From Salticus scenicus (taxonomy: Eukaryota; Arthropoda; Arachnida; Araneae; Salticidae): DNA of 64,000 nt. A model generated the notes under the pieces. It was not told the origin of the DNA. It did not search any database and was given only the letters and a program-made list of their open reading frames with translations. The stretch covers positions 97,696,436-97,760,435 of the forward strand of contig OZ005662.1 in the NCBI GenBank assembly GCA_963930645.1, in the 5' to 3' direction. Of the stretch, positions 43,201 to 57,200 are shown in pieces (the stretch's first letter is position 1; every line of letters starts with the position of its first letter). The translations under genes were made by a program, and so were the position numbers.

Positions 43201-46200
43201 CAATAGATGTAATTTTACTACCACCTTCACTTAAATTCGTCTGGATTCTAGAAACAAGAAAGAAAGTACTGCAAGAGGAAAGCTACATTTCTGGAGAAGA
43301 TTGACGTGAATGTTAAAAAATGATTTTAAAGAAATTTCAGGTCTTAAATGAAATGGTAGAGAATTTTTGCCAGTCCCTTCAGTTAACACCGCAATGTTTC
43401 CGGAACCGACAAAAAAAAAAGTTAGTAACAAAGTGCAAATATGATTTCTGGACAAAACTGCAGTGAACAAAACGTAAATGTTTTCAGATTGTTTGAAATC
43501 ATAAAAGAAATTGTGGATCTTTGCCATGTCCTCCAGTTAACACGGAAAGATTTCCGTGTGTGACAAAGAAAAGTTAGTACCAAAGTAGATGTATGACTTC
43601 TGGAAAAAACTAAAGTGAACAGCACACAAAAGTTTTCAGATTGTCTAAATCAGAAAAGAATTTGTGGATCTTTGACAGTCCCTGTAGTTATCATCGCAAG
43701 GTTTCCGAGAGTGACAAAGAAAAATGGCAGTGCAAATGTAGATGTAAGGATTCGAGAAAAAACAGAAGTGAACAAGCACATAAATTTTGAAAATGTCTAA
43801 AACCATAAAAAAAATTTAAAAAGTTTTAGGTCTTAAAGAAAATAGTGGAGAAATTTGCCAGTCCCTTCAGTTAACACCGCAAGGTTTCCGGGAAAGACAA
43901 AGGAAAAAGGTGGTGTTAAAGTAGATATAAGATTTATGATAAAATATAAAGAGGTAATAGAATTTTTTCAAAAATGTCTTAAAACATAAAAAAAAGTGAA
44001 TTTTTTCCAGTCCCTTCAGTTAACACCGCAAGGTTTCCGGGACTGAGAAAGAAAAAAGACTAGTGCAAATATATGTGTAAGATTTTTGGAAAAAACTGAA
44101 GTTGACAGCACACAAATAATTGCAAACTGTCTGAAATCATAAGAAAAATGATGGATTTTTTCAAGCCCCTTCACTTAAAATCAAATGGATTCAAGAAATA
44201 ACAAGAAAATGAGTAGTACAAAAGGAGATGTAACTTTTATGGACAAAATTGAGGTGAACAGTAAGAAAAAAAAAAAGTTTTAAGTCCTAAAGACAACGGA
44301 GGAGGATTTTTGCAAGCCCCTTCTGTTAACACCGCAAGGTTTCCGAGACTGACAAAGAAAAAAGTTAGTGCCAAAATGCATATAATATTTATGATAAAAT
44401 TTGAAGGGAATATAATGGAATGTATTAAAAATGTTTCAAATAATAAAGAAATGTGTAGGTATTTATCTGTACCTTCAGTTAACACTGTAAGTCTGAGAAA
44501 GCAAAATGTTAATGCCAAAGAAAATAAAAGAATAAAGGGAAAAAGCTGAAATGCATGAAATCGAAAGTTTTCAAAATATCTCAAAAAGGGAAGTAGGATT
44601 TTTACCAACGACTATAGTTAAAATTCATGGTTTCCGAAAATAAGAACGAAGTATGTACTGCTAAAAAATATAAGTATGCTTGACAAAATTGAGGTAAATG
44701 GTGATCGAATGATCTTAAGTCTTACGGTAGACTGTAAGTGTTTTTTGCCAGTCCCTTCAATTAACACCGCAAGGTTTCCGGGACTGACAAAAATGTTACT
44801 ACCAAAGTAGATGTGTTATTTCTGGACAAAACTAAAGTGAGAAGCACACAAAAGTTTTCAGATTGTCCGAAATCATAAAAGAAATCGTGGATCTCTGCCA
44901 GTCCCTCCAGTTAACACCGCAAGGTTTCCGGGACTGACAAAGAAAAATGTCAGTGCAAATGTTGATGTAAGATTTCCGGAAAAACTGAAGTGAAGTGAAC
45001 AGCACATAAATTTTGCAAAATGTCTGAAATCATAAAAAACAATAGATGTAATTTTACTACCACCTTCACTTAAATTCGTCTGGATTCTAGAAACAAGAAA
45101 GAAAGTACTGCAAGAGGAAAGCTACATTTCTGGAGAAGATTGACGTGAATGTTAAAAAATGATTTTAAAGAAATTTCAGGTCTTAAATGAAATGGTAGAG
45201 AATTTTTGCCAGTCCCTTCAGTTAGCACCGCAATGTTTCCGGAACCGACAAAAAAAAAAGTTAGTAACAAAGTGCAAATATGATTTCTGGACAAAACTGA
45301 AGTGAACAAAACGTAAATGTTTTCAGATTGTTTGAAATCATAAAAGAAATTGTGGATCTTTGCCATGTCCTCCAGTTAAAACGGAAAGATTTCCGTGTGT
45401 GACAAAGAAAAGTTAGTACCAAAGTAGATGTATGACTTCTGGAAAAAACTAAAGTGAACAGCACACAAAAGTTTTCAGATTGTCTAAATCAGAAAAGAAT
45501 TTGTGGATCTTTGACAGTCCCTGTAGTTAACATCGCAAGGTTTCCGAGAGTGACAAAGAAAAATGGCAGTGCAAATGTAGATGTAAGGATTCGAGACAAA
45601 ACAGAAGTGAACAAGCACATAAATTTTCAAAATGTCTAAAACCATAAAAAAAATTTAAAAAGTTTTAGGTCTTAAAGAAAATAGTGGAGAAATTTGCCAG
45701 TCCCTTCAGTTAACACCGCAAGGTTTCCGGGAAAGACAAAGGAAAAAGGTGGTGTTAAAGTAGATATAAGATTTATGATAAAATATAAAGAGGTAATAGA
45801 ATTTTTTAAAAAATGTCTTAAAACATAAAAAAAAGTGAATTTTTTCCAGTCCCTTCAGTTAACACCGCAAGGTTTCCGGGACTGAGAAAGAAAAAAGACT
45901 AGTGCAAATATATGTATAAGATTTTTGGAAAAAACTGAAGTTGACAGCACACAAATAATTGCAAACTGTCTGAAATCATAAGAAAAATGATGGATTTTTT
46001 CAAGCCCCTTCATTTAAAATCAAATGGATTCAAGAAATAACAAGAAAATGAGTAGCACAAAAGGAGATGTAACTTTTATGGACAAAATTAAGGTGAACAG
46101 TAAGAAAAAAAAAAGTTTTAAGTCCTAAAGAAAACGGAGGAGGATTTTTGCAAGCCCCTTCAGTTATCACCGCAAGGTTTCCGGGACTGACAAAGAAAAA

Positions 46201-48270
46201 AGTTAGTGCGAAAATACATATAAAATTTGAAGGGAATATAATCGAATGTATTAAAAATGTCTCAAAAAAGCGAAGCAGGATTTTTACAAAACAGTATAGT
46301 TAAAATTCCTGGTTTCCGAAAAAATGAACGAAATATGTACTGCTAAAGAAATATAAGTATGCTTGACAAAATTGAGGTAAATGGCGATCGAAAGATCTTA
46401 AGTCTTACCGTAGACTGCAAATATATTTTGCCAGTTCCTTCAGTTATCACCGCAAGGTTTCCGGGACTGACAAAAAATGTTAGTATCAAAGTAGATGTGT
46501 TATTTCTGGACAAAACTAAAGTGAAAAGCACACAAAAGTTTTCAGATTGTCTGAAATCCTAATTGCAATTGTGGTTCTTTGCCAGTCCCTCCAGTTAACA
46601 CCGCAAGGTTTCCGGGAGTGACAAAGAAAAATGTCAGTGCAAATGTTGATGTAAAATTTCCGGAAAAATTGAAGTGAAGTGAACAGCACATAAATTTTGC
46701 AAATTGTCCGAAATCATAAAAAACAATAGATGTAATTTTACTAGCACCTTCACTTAAATTCGACTGGATTCTAGAAACCAGAAAGAAAGTACTGCAAGAA
46801 GACAAGCTACATTTCTGGAGAACACAAACGTGAAGGGTAAAGAAATGGTTTTAAAGAAGTTTTAGGTCTTACAGGAAATGGTAGAGAGTTTTTGCCAGTC
46901 CCTTCAGTTAACACCGCAAGGTTTCCGGGACTGAAAAAAAAAAGTTAATAACGAAGTACACATACGATTTCTAATTCTAGAGAAAACTGAAGTGAACAAA
47001 ACACAAAAGTTTTCATATTGTTTGAAATCATAAAAGAAATTGTGGATCTTTGCCATGTCCTCCAGTTAACACGAAAAGATTTCCGTGTGAGACAAAGAAA
47101 AGTTAGTACCAAAGTAGATGTATGACTTCTGGACAAAACTAAAGTGAACAGCACACAAAAGTTTTCAGATTGTCTAAATCAGAAAAGAATTTGTGGATCT
47201 TTGACAGTCCCTGTAGTTAACATCGCAAGGTTTCAGAGAGTGACAAAGAAAAATGGCAGTGCAAATGTAGATGTAAGGATTCGAGACAAAACAGAAGTGA
47301 ACAAGCACATAAATTTTCAAAATGTCTAAAACCATAAAAAAAATTTAAAAAGTTTTAGGTCTTAAAGAAAATAGTGGAGAAATTTGCCAGTCCCTTCAGT
47401 TAACACCGCAAGGTTTCCGGGAAAGACAAAGGAAAAAGGTGGTGTTAAAGTAGATATAAGATTTATGATAAAATATAAAGAGGTAATAGAATTTTTTAAA
47501 AAATGTCTTAAAACATAAAAAAAAGTGAATTTTTTCCAGTCCCTTCAGTTAACACCGCAAGGTTTCCGGGACTGAGAAAGAAAAAAGACTAGTGCAAATA
47601 TATGTATAAGATTTTTGGAAAAAACTGAAGTTGACAGCACACAAATAATTGCAAACTGTCTGAAATCATAAGAAAAATGATGGATTTTTTCAAGCCCCTT
47701 CATTTAAAATCAAATGGATTCAAGAAATAACAAGAAAATGAGTAGCACAAAAGGAGATGTAACTTTTATGGACAAAATTAAGGTGAACAGTAAGAAAAAA
47801 AAAAGTTTTAAGTCCTAAAGAAAACGGAGGAGGATTTTTGCAAGCCCCTTCAGTTATCACCGCAAGGTTTCCGGGACTGACAAAGAAAAAAGTTAGTGCG
47901 AAAATACATATAAAATTTGAAGGGAATATAATCGAATGTATTAAAAATGTCTCAAAAAAGCGAAGCAGGATTTTTACAAAACAGTATAGTTAAAATTCCT
48001 GGTTTCCGAAAAAATGAACGAAATATGTACTGCTAAAGAAATATAAGTATGCTTGACAAAATTGAGGTAAATGGCGATCGAAAGATCTTAAGTCTTACCG
48101 TAGACTGCAAATATATTTTGCCAGTTCCTTCAGTTATCACCGCAAGGTTTCCGGGACTGACAAAAAATGTTAGTATCAAAGTAGATGTGTTATTTCTGGA
48201 CAAAACTAAAGTGAAAAGCACACAAAAGTTTTCAGATTGTCTGAAATCCTAATTGCAATTGTGGTTCTTT
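40278..48270. repeat. HOR array, second block: 12-mers then a tandem pair of 11-mers
   Basis: F boxes at 41838, 43675, 45514, 47204 and 48894 give spacings of 1837, 1839, 1690 and 1690 bp. In the two 1690 bp units monomers K and L are fused: near 46255-46300 the sequence passes from the end of J directly into an L-type ACAGTATAGTTAAAATTCC, so one monomer is lost. These two units are almost identical over their length (46110-47140 versus 47800-48830). No gene is supported. Confidence 0.9.
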
Positions 48271-51200
48271 GCCAGTCCCTCCAGTTAACACCGCAAGGTT
48301 TCCGGGAGTGACAAAGAAAAATGTCAGTGCAAATGTTGATGTAAAATTTCCGGAAAAATTGAAGTGAAGTGAACAGCACATAAATTTTGCAAATTGTCCG
48401 AAATCATAAAAAACAATAGATGTAATTTTACTAGCACCTTCACTTAAATTCGACTGGATTCTAGAAACCAGAAAGAAAGTACTGCAAGAAGACAAGCTAC
48501 ATTTCTGGAGAACACAAACGTGAAGGGTAAAGAAATGGTTTTAAAGAAGTTTTAGGTCTTACAGGAAATGGTAGAGAGTTTTTGCCAGTCCCTTCAGTTA
48601 ACACCGCAAGGTTTCCGGGACTGAAAAAAAAAAGTTAATAACGAAGTACACATACGATTTCTAATTCTAGAGAAAACTGAAGTGAACAAAACACAAAAGT
48701 TTTCATATTGTTTGAAATCATAAAAGAAATTGTGGATCTTTGCCATGTCCTCCAGTTAACACGAAAAGATTTCCGTGTGAGACAAAGAAAAGTTAGTACC
48801 AAAGTAGATGTATGACTTCTGGACAAAACTAAAGTGAACAGCACACAAAAGTTTTCAGATTGTCTAAATCAGAAAAGAATTTGTGGATCTTTGACAGTCC
48901 CTGTAGTTAACATCGCAAGGTTTCCGAGAGTGACAAAGAAAAATGGCAGTGCAAATGTAGATGTAAGGATTCGAGAAAAAACAGAAGTGAACAAGCACAT
49001 AAATTTTCAAAATGTCTAAAACCATAAAAAAAATTTAAAAAGTTTTAGGTCTTAAAGAAAATAGTGGAGAAATTTGCCAGTCCCTTCAGTTAACACCGCA
49101 AGGTTTCCGGGAAAGACAAAGGAAAAAGGTGGTGTTAAAGTAGATATAAGATTTATGATAAAATATAAAGAGGTAATAGAATTTTTTAAAAAATGTCTTA
49201 AAACATAAAAAAAAGTGAATTTTTTCCAGTCCCCTTCAGTTAACACCGCAAGGTTTCCGGGACTGAGAAAGAAAAAAGACTAGTGCAAATATATGTGTAA
49301 GATTTTTGGAAAAAACTGAAGTTGACAGCACACAAATAATTGCAAACTGTCTGAAATCATAAGAAAAATGATGGATTTTTTCAAGCCCCTTCATTTAAAA
49401 TCAAATGGATTCAAGAAATAACAAGAAAATGAGTAGCACAAAAGGAGATGTAACTTTTATGGACAAAATTGAGGTGACCAGTAAGAAAAAAAAAAAAGTT
49501 TTAAGTCCTAAAGACAACGGAGGAGGACTTTTGCAAGCCCCTTCAGTTAACGCCGCAAGGTTTCCGGGACTGACAAAGAAAAAAGTGAGTGCCAATATGC
49601 ATATAATATTTATTATAAAATTTGAAGGGAATATAATCGAATGTATTAAAAATGTTTCAAATAATAAAGAAATGTGTACGTATTTATCTGTACCTTCAGT
49701 TAACACTGTAAGTCTGAGAAAGCAAAATGTTAATGCCAAAGAAAATAAAAGATTAAAGGGAAAAAGCTGAAATGCATGAAATCGAAAGTTTTCAAAATAT
49801 CTCAAAAAGGGAAGTAGGATTTTTACCAACGACTATAGTTAAAATTCATGGTTTCCGAAAATAAGAACGAAGTATGTACTGCTAAAAAATATAAGAATGC
49901 TTGACAAAATTGAGGTAAATGGTGATCGAATGATCTTAAGTCTTACGGTAGACTGTAAGTGTTTTTTGCCAGTCCCTTCAATTAACACCGCAAGGTTTCC
50001 GGGACTGACAAAAATGTTACTACCAAAGTAGATGTGTTATTTCTGGACAAAACTAAAGTGAGAAGCACACAAAAGTTTTCAGATTGTCCGAAATCATAAA
50101 AGAAATCGTGGATCTCTGCCAGTCCCTCCAGTTAACACCGCAAGGTTTCCGGGACTGACAAAGAAAAATGTCAGTGCAAATGTTGATGTAAGATTTCCGG
50201 AAAAACTGAAGTGAAGTGAACAGCACATAAATTTTGCAAAATGTCTGAAATTATAAAAAACAGTAGATGTAATTTTACTACCACCTTCACTTAAATTCGT
50301 CTGGATTCTAGAAACAAGAAAGAAAGTACTGCAAGAGGAAAGCTACATTTCTGGAGAAGATTGACGTGAATGTTAAAAAATGATTTTAAAGAAATTTCAG
50401 GTCTTAAATGAAATGGTAGAGAATTTTTGCCAGTCCCTTCAGTTAACACCGCAATATTTCCGGAACCGACAAAAAAAAAGTTAGTAACAAAGTGCAAATA
50501 TGATTTCTGGAGAAAACTGAAGTGAACAAAACGTAAATGTTTTCAGATTGTTTGAAATCATAAAAGAAATTGTGGATCTTTGCCATGTCCTCCAGTTAAA
50601 ACGGAAAGATTTCCGTGTGTGACAAAGAAAAGTTAGTACCAAAGTAGATGTATGACTTCTGGAAAAAACTAAAGTGAACAGCACACAAAAGTTTTCAGAT
50701 TGTCTAAATCAGAAAAGAATTTGTGGATCTTTGACAGTCCCTGTAGTTAACATCGCAAGGTTTCCGAGAGTGACAAAGAAAAATGGCAGTGCAAATGTAG
50801 ATGTAAGGATTCGAGAAAAAACAGAAGTGAACAAGCACATAAATTTTCAAAATGTCTAAAACCATAAAAAAAATTTAAAAAGTTTTAGGTCTTAAAGAAA
50901 ATAGTGGAGAAATTTGCCAGTCCCTTCAGTTAACACCGCAAGGTTTCCGGGAAAGACAAAGGAAAAATGTGGTGTTAAAGTAGATATAAGATTTATGATA
51001 AAATATAAAGAGGTAATAGAATTTTTTAAAAAATGTCTTAAAACATAAAAAAAAGTGAATTTTTTCCAGTCCCTTCAGTTAACACCGCAAGGTTTCCGGG
51101 ACTGAGAAAGAAAAAAGACTAGTGCAAATATATGTATAAGATTTTTGGAAAAAACTGAAGTTGACAGCACACAAATAATTGCAAACTGTCTGAAATCATA

Positions 51201-54200
51201 AGAAAAATGATGGATTTTGTCAAGCCCCTTCATTTAAAATCAAATGGATTCAAGAAATAACAAGAAAATGAGTAGCACAAAAGGAGATGTAACTTTTATG
51301 GACAAAATTGAGGTGAACAGTAAGAAAAAAAAAAGTTTTAAGTCCTAAAGACAACGGAGGAGGATTTTTGCAAGCCCCTTCAGTTAACACCGCAAGGTTT
51401 CCGGGACTGACAAAGAAAAAAGTTAGTGCCAAAATGAATATAATATTTATGATAAAATTTGAAGGGAATATAATCGAATGTATTAAAAATGTTTCAAATA
51501 ATAAAGAAATGTGTAGGTATTTATCTGTACCTTCAGTTAACACTGTATGTCTGAGAAAGCAAAATGTTAATGCCAAAGAAAATAAAAGAATAAAGGGAAA
51601 AAGCTGAAATGCATGAAATCGAAAGTTTTCAAAATATCTCAAAAAGGGAAGTAGGATTTTTACCAACGACTATAGTTAAAATTCATGGTTTCCGAAAATA
51701 AGAACGAAGTATGTACTGGTAAAAAATATAAGTATGCTTGACAAAATTGAGGTAAATGGTGATCGAATGGTCTTAAGTCTTACGGTAGACTGTAAGTGTT
51801 TTTTGCCAGTCCCTTCAGTTAACACCGCAAGGTTTCCGGGACTCACAAAAATGTTACTACCAAAGTAGATGTTTTATTTCTGGACAAAACTAAAGTGAGA
51901 AGCACACAAAAGTTTTCAGATTGTCCGAAATCATAAAAGAAATCGTGGATCTCTGCCAGTCCCTCCAGTTAACACCGCAAGGTTTCCGGGACTGACAAAG
52001 AAAAATGTCAGTGCAAATGTTGATGTAAGATTTCCGGAAAAACTGAAGTGAAGTGAACAGCACATAAATTTTGCAAAATGTCTGAAATCATAAAAAACAA
52101 TAGATGTAATTTTACTACCACCTTCACTTAAATTCGTCTGGATTCTAGAAACAAGAAAGAAAGTACTGCAAGAGGAAAGCTACATTTCTGGAGAAGATTG
52201 ACGTGAATGTTAAAAAATGATTTTAAAGAAATTTCAGGTCTTAAATGAAATGGTAGAGAATTTTTGCCAGTCCCTTCAGTTAACACCGCAATGTTTCCGG
52301 AACCGACAAAAAAAAAAGTTAGTAACAAAGTGCAAATATGATTTCTGGACAAAACTGAAGTGAACAAAACGTAAATGTTTTCAGATTGTTTGAAATCATA
52401 AAAGAAATTGTGGATCTTTGCCATGTCCTCCAGTTAAAACGGAAAGATTTCCGTGTGTGACAAAGAAAAGTTAGTACCAAAGTAGATGTATGACTTCTGG
52501 AAAAAACTAAAGTGAACAGCACACAAAAGTTTTCAGATTGTCTAAATCAGAAAAGAATTTGTGGATCTTTGACAGTCCCTGTAGTTAACATCGCAAGGTT
52601 TCCGAGAGTGACAAAGAAAAATGGCAGTGCAAATGTATATGTAAGGATTCGAGAAAAAACAGAAGTGAACAAGCACATAAATTTTCAAAATGTCTAAAAC
52701 CATAAAAAAAAATTTTAAAAGTTTTAGGTCTTAAAGAAAATAGTGGAGAAATTTGCCAGTCCCTTCAGTTAACACCGCAAGGTTTCCGGGAAAGACAAAG
52801 GAAAAAGGTGGTGTTAAAGTAGATATAAGATTTATGATAAAATATAAAGAGGTAATAGAATTTTTTAAAAAATGTCTTAAAACATAAAAAAAAGTGAATA
52901 TTTTCCAGTCCCTTCAGTTAACACCGCAAGGTTTCCGGGACTGGGAAAGAAAAAAGACTAGTGCAAATATATGTATAAGATTTTTGGAAAAAACTGAAGT
53001 TGACAGCACACAAATAATTGCAAACTGTCTGAAATCATAAGAAAAATGATGGATTTTTTCAAGCCCCTTCATTTAAAATCAAATGGATTCAAGAAATAAC
53101 AAGAAAATGAGTAGCACAAAAGGAGATGTAACTTTTATGGACAAAATTGAGGTGACCAGTAAGAAAAAAAAAAAGTTTTAAGTCCTAAAGACAACGGAGG
53201 AGGACTTTTGCAAGCCCCTTCAGTTAACGCCGCAAGGTTTCCGGGACTGACAAAGAAAAAAGTGAGTGCCAATATGCATATAATATTTATGATAAAATTT
53301 GAAGGGAATATAATCGAATGTATTAAAAATGTTTCAAATAATAAAGAAATGTGTACGTATTTATCTGTACCTTCAGTTAACACTGTAAGTCTGAGAAAGC
53401 AAAATGTTAATGCCAAAGAAAATAAAAGATTAAAGGGAAAAAGCTGAAATGCATGAAATCGAAAGTTTTCAAAATATCTCAAAAAGGGAAGTAGGATTTT
53501 TACCAACGACTATAGTTAAAATTCATGGTTTCCGAAAATAAGAACGAAGTATGTACTGCTAAAAAATATAAGAATGCTTGACAAAATTGAGGTAAATGGT
53601 GATCGAATGATCTTAAGTCTTACGGTAGACTGTAAGTGTTTTTTGCCAGTCCCTTCAGTTAACACCGCAAGGTTTCCGGGACTCACAAAAATGTTACTAC
53701 CAAAGTAGATGTTTTATTTCTGGACAAAACTAAAGTGAGAAGCACACAAAAGTTTTCAGATTGTCCGAAATCATAAAAGAAATCGTGGATCTCTGCCAGT
53801 CCCTCCAGTTAACACCGCAAGGTTTCCGGGACTGACAAAGAAAAATGTCAGTGCAAATGTTGATGTAAGATTTCCGGAAAAACTGAAGTGAAGTGAACAG
53901 CACATAAATTTTGCAAAATGTCTGAAATTATAAAAAACAATAGATGTAATTTTACGACCACCTTCACTTAAATTCGTCTGGATTCTAGAAACAAGAAAGA
54001 AAGTACTGCAAGAGGAAAGCTACATTTCTGGAGAAGATTGACGTGAATGTTAAAAAATGATTTTAAAGAAATTTCAGGTCTTAAATGAAATGGTAGAGAA
54101 TTTTTGCCAGTCCCTTCAGTTAACACCGCAATATTTCCGGAACCGACAAAAAAAAAGTTAGTAACAAAGTGCAAATAGGATTTCTGGAGAAAACTGAAGT

Positions 54201-54253
54201 GAACAAAACGTAAATGTTTTCAGATTGTTTGAAATCATAAAAGAAATTGTGGA
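48271..54253. repeat. ~5.985 kb super-unit of the HOR array, copy 1
   Basis: Runs from the B-type monomer at ~48270 through three HOR units (F boxes 48894, 50734, 52572) to the end of a D monomer. Private variants such as the doubled AAAACGGAAAG E box, GTGACCAGTAAG and AACGCCGCAAGG occur at matching places in the next block, offset ~5985 bp. Confidence 0.8.
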
Positions 54254-57200
54254 TCTTTGCCAGTCCCTTTAGTTAACACCGCAAGGTTTCCGGGACTGAC
54301 AAAGAAAAATGTCAGTGCAAATGTTGATGTAAGATTTCCGGAAAAATTGAAGTGAAGTGAACAGCACATAAATTTTGCAAATTGTCCGAAATCATAAAAA
54401 ACAATAGATGTAATTTTACTAGCACCTTCACTTAAATTCGACTGGATTCTAGAAACCAGAAAGAAAGTACTGCAAGAAGACAAGCTACATTTCTGGAGAA
54501 CACAAACGTGAAGGGTAAAGAAATGGTTTTAAAGAAGTTTTAGGTCTTACAGGAAATGGTAGAGAGTTTTTGCCAGTCCCTTCAGTTAACACCGCAAGGT
54601 TTCCGGGACTGAAAAAAAAAAGTTAATAACGAAGTACACATACGATTTCTAATTCTAGAGAAAACTGAAGTGAACAAAACACAAAAGTTTTCATATTGTT
54701 TGAAATCATAAAAGAAATTGTGGATCTTTGCCATGTCCTCCAGTTAACACGAAAAGATTTCCGTGTGAGACAAAGAAAAGTTAGTACCAAAGTAGATGTA
54801 TGACTTCTGGACAAAACTAAAGTGAACAGCACACAAAAGTTTTCAGATTGTCTAAATCAGAAAAGAATTTGTGGATCTTTGACAGTCCCTGTAGTTAACA
54901 TCGCAAGGTTTCCGAGAGTGACAAAGAAAAATGGCAGTGCAAATGTAGATGTAAGGATTCGAGAAAAAACAGAAGTGAACAAGCACATAAATTTTCAAAA
55001 TGTCTAAAACCATAAAAAAAATTTAAAAAGTTTTAGGTCTTAAAGAAAATAGTGGAGAAATTTGCCAGTCCCTTCAGTTAACACCGCAAGGTTTCCGGGA
55101 AAGACAAAGGAAAAAGGTGGTGTTAAAGTAGATATAAGATTTATGATAAAATATAAAGAGGTAATAGAATTTTTTAAAAAATGTCTTAAAACATAAAAAA
55201 AGTGAATTTTTTCCAGTCCCTTCAGTTAACACCGCAAGGTTTCCGGGACTGAGAAAGAAAAAAGACTAGTGCAAATATATGTGTAAGATTTTTGGAAAAA
55301 ACTGAAGTTGACAGCACACAAATAATTGCAAACTGTCTGAAATCATAAGAAAAATGATGGATTTTTTCAAGCCCCTTCATTTAAAATCAAATGGATTCAA
55401 GAAATAACAAGAAAATGAGTAGCACAAAAGGAGATGTAACTTTTATGGACAAAATTGAGGTGACCAGTAAGAAAAAAAAAAGTTTTAAGTCCTAAAGACA
55501 ACGGAGGAGGACTTTTGCAAGCCCCTTCAGTTAACGCCGCAAGGTTTCCGGGACTGACAAAGAAAAAAGTGAGTGCCAATATGCATATAATATTTATTAT
55601 AAAATTTGAAGGGAATATAATCGAATGTATTAAAAATGTTTCAAATAATAAAGAAATGTGTACGTATTTATCTGTACCTTCAGTTAACACTGTAAGTCTG
55701 AGAAAGCAAAATGTTAATGCCAAAGAAAATAAAAGATTAAAGGGAAAAAGCTGAAATGCATGAAATCAAAAGTTTTCAAAATATCTCAAAAAGGGAAGTA
55801 GGATTTTTACCAACGACTATAGTTAAAATTCATGGTTTCCGAAAATAAGAACGAAGTATGTACTGCTAAAAAATATAAGAATGCTTGACAAAATTGAGGT
55901 AAATGGTGATCGAATGATCTTAAGTCTTACGGTAGACTGTAAGTGTTTTTTGCCAGTCCCTTCAATTAACACCGCAAGGTTTCCGGGACTGACAAAAATG
56001 TTACTACCAAAGTAGATGTGTTATTTCTGGACAAAACTAAAGTGAGAAGCACACAAAAGTTTTCAGATTGTCCGAAATCATAAAAGAAATCGTGGATCTC
56101 TGCCAGTCCCTCCAGTTAACACCGCAAGGTTTCCGGGACTGACAAAGAAAAATGTCAGTGCAAATGTTGATGTAAGATTTCCGGAAAAACTGAAGTGAAG
56201 TGAACAGCACATAAATTTTGCAAAATGTCTGAAATTATAAAAAACAATAGATGTAATTTTACTACCACCTTCACTTAAATTCGTCTGGATTCTAGAAACA
56301 AGAAAGAAAGTACTGCAAGAGGAAAGCTACATTTCTGGAGAAGATTGACGTGAATGTTAAAAAATGATTTTAAAGAAATTTCAGGTCTTAAATGAAATGG
56401 TAGAGAATTTTTGCCAGTCCCTTCAGTTAACACCGCAATATTTCCGGAACCGACAAAAAAAAAGTTAGTAACAAAGTGCAAATATGATTTCTGGAGAAAA
56501 CTGAAGTGAACAAAACGTAAATGTTTTCAGATTGTTTGAAATCATAAAAGAAATTGTGGATCTTTGCCATGTCCTCCAGTTAAAACGGAAAGATTTCCGT
56601 GTGTGACAAAGAAAAGTTAGTACCAAAGTAGATGTATGACTTCTGGAAAAAACTAAAGTGAACAGCACACAAAAGTTTTCAGATTGTCTAAATCAGAAAA
56701 GAATTTGTGGATCTTTGACAGTCCCTGTAGTTAACATCGCAAGGTTTCCGAGAGTGACAAAGAAAAATGGCAGTGCAAATGTAGATGTAAGGATTCGAGA
56801 AAAAACAGAAGTGATCAAGCACATAAATTTTCAAAATGTCTAAAACCATAAAAAAAATTTAAAAAGTTTTAGGTCTTAAAGAAAATAGTGGAGAAATTTG
56901 CCAGTCCCTTCAGTTAACACCGCAAGGTTTCCGGGAAAGACAAAGGAAAAATGTGGTGTTAAAGTAGATATAAGATTTATGATAAAATATAAAGAGGTAA
57001 TAGAATTTTTTAAAAAATGTCTTAAAACATAAAAAAAAGTGAATTTTTTCCAGTCCCTTCAGTTAACACCGCAAGGTTTCCGGGACTGAGAAAGAAAAAA
57101 GACTAGTGCAAATATATGTGTAAGATTTTTGGAAAAAACTGAAGTTGACAGCACACAAATAATTGCAAACTGTCTGAAATCATAAGAAAAATGATGGATT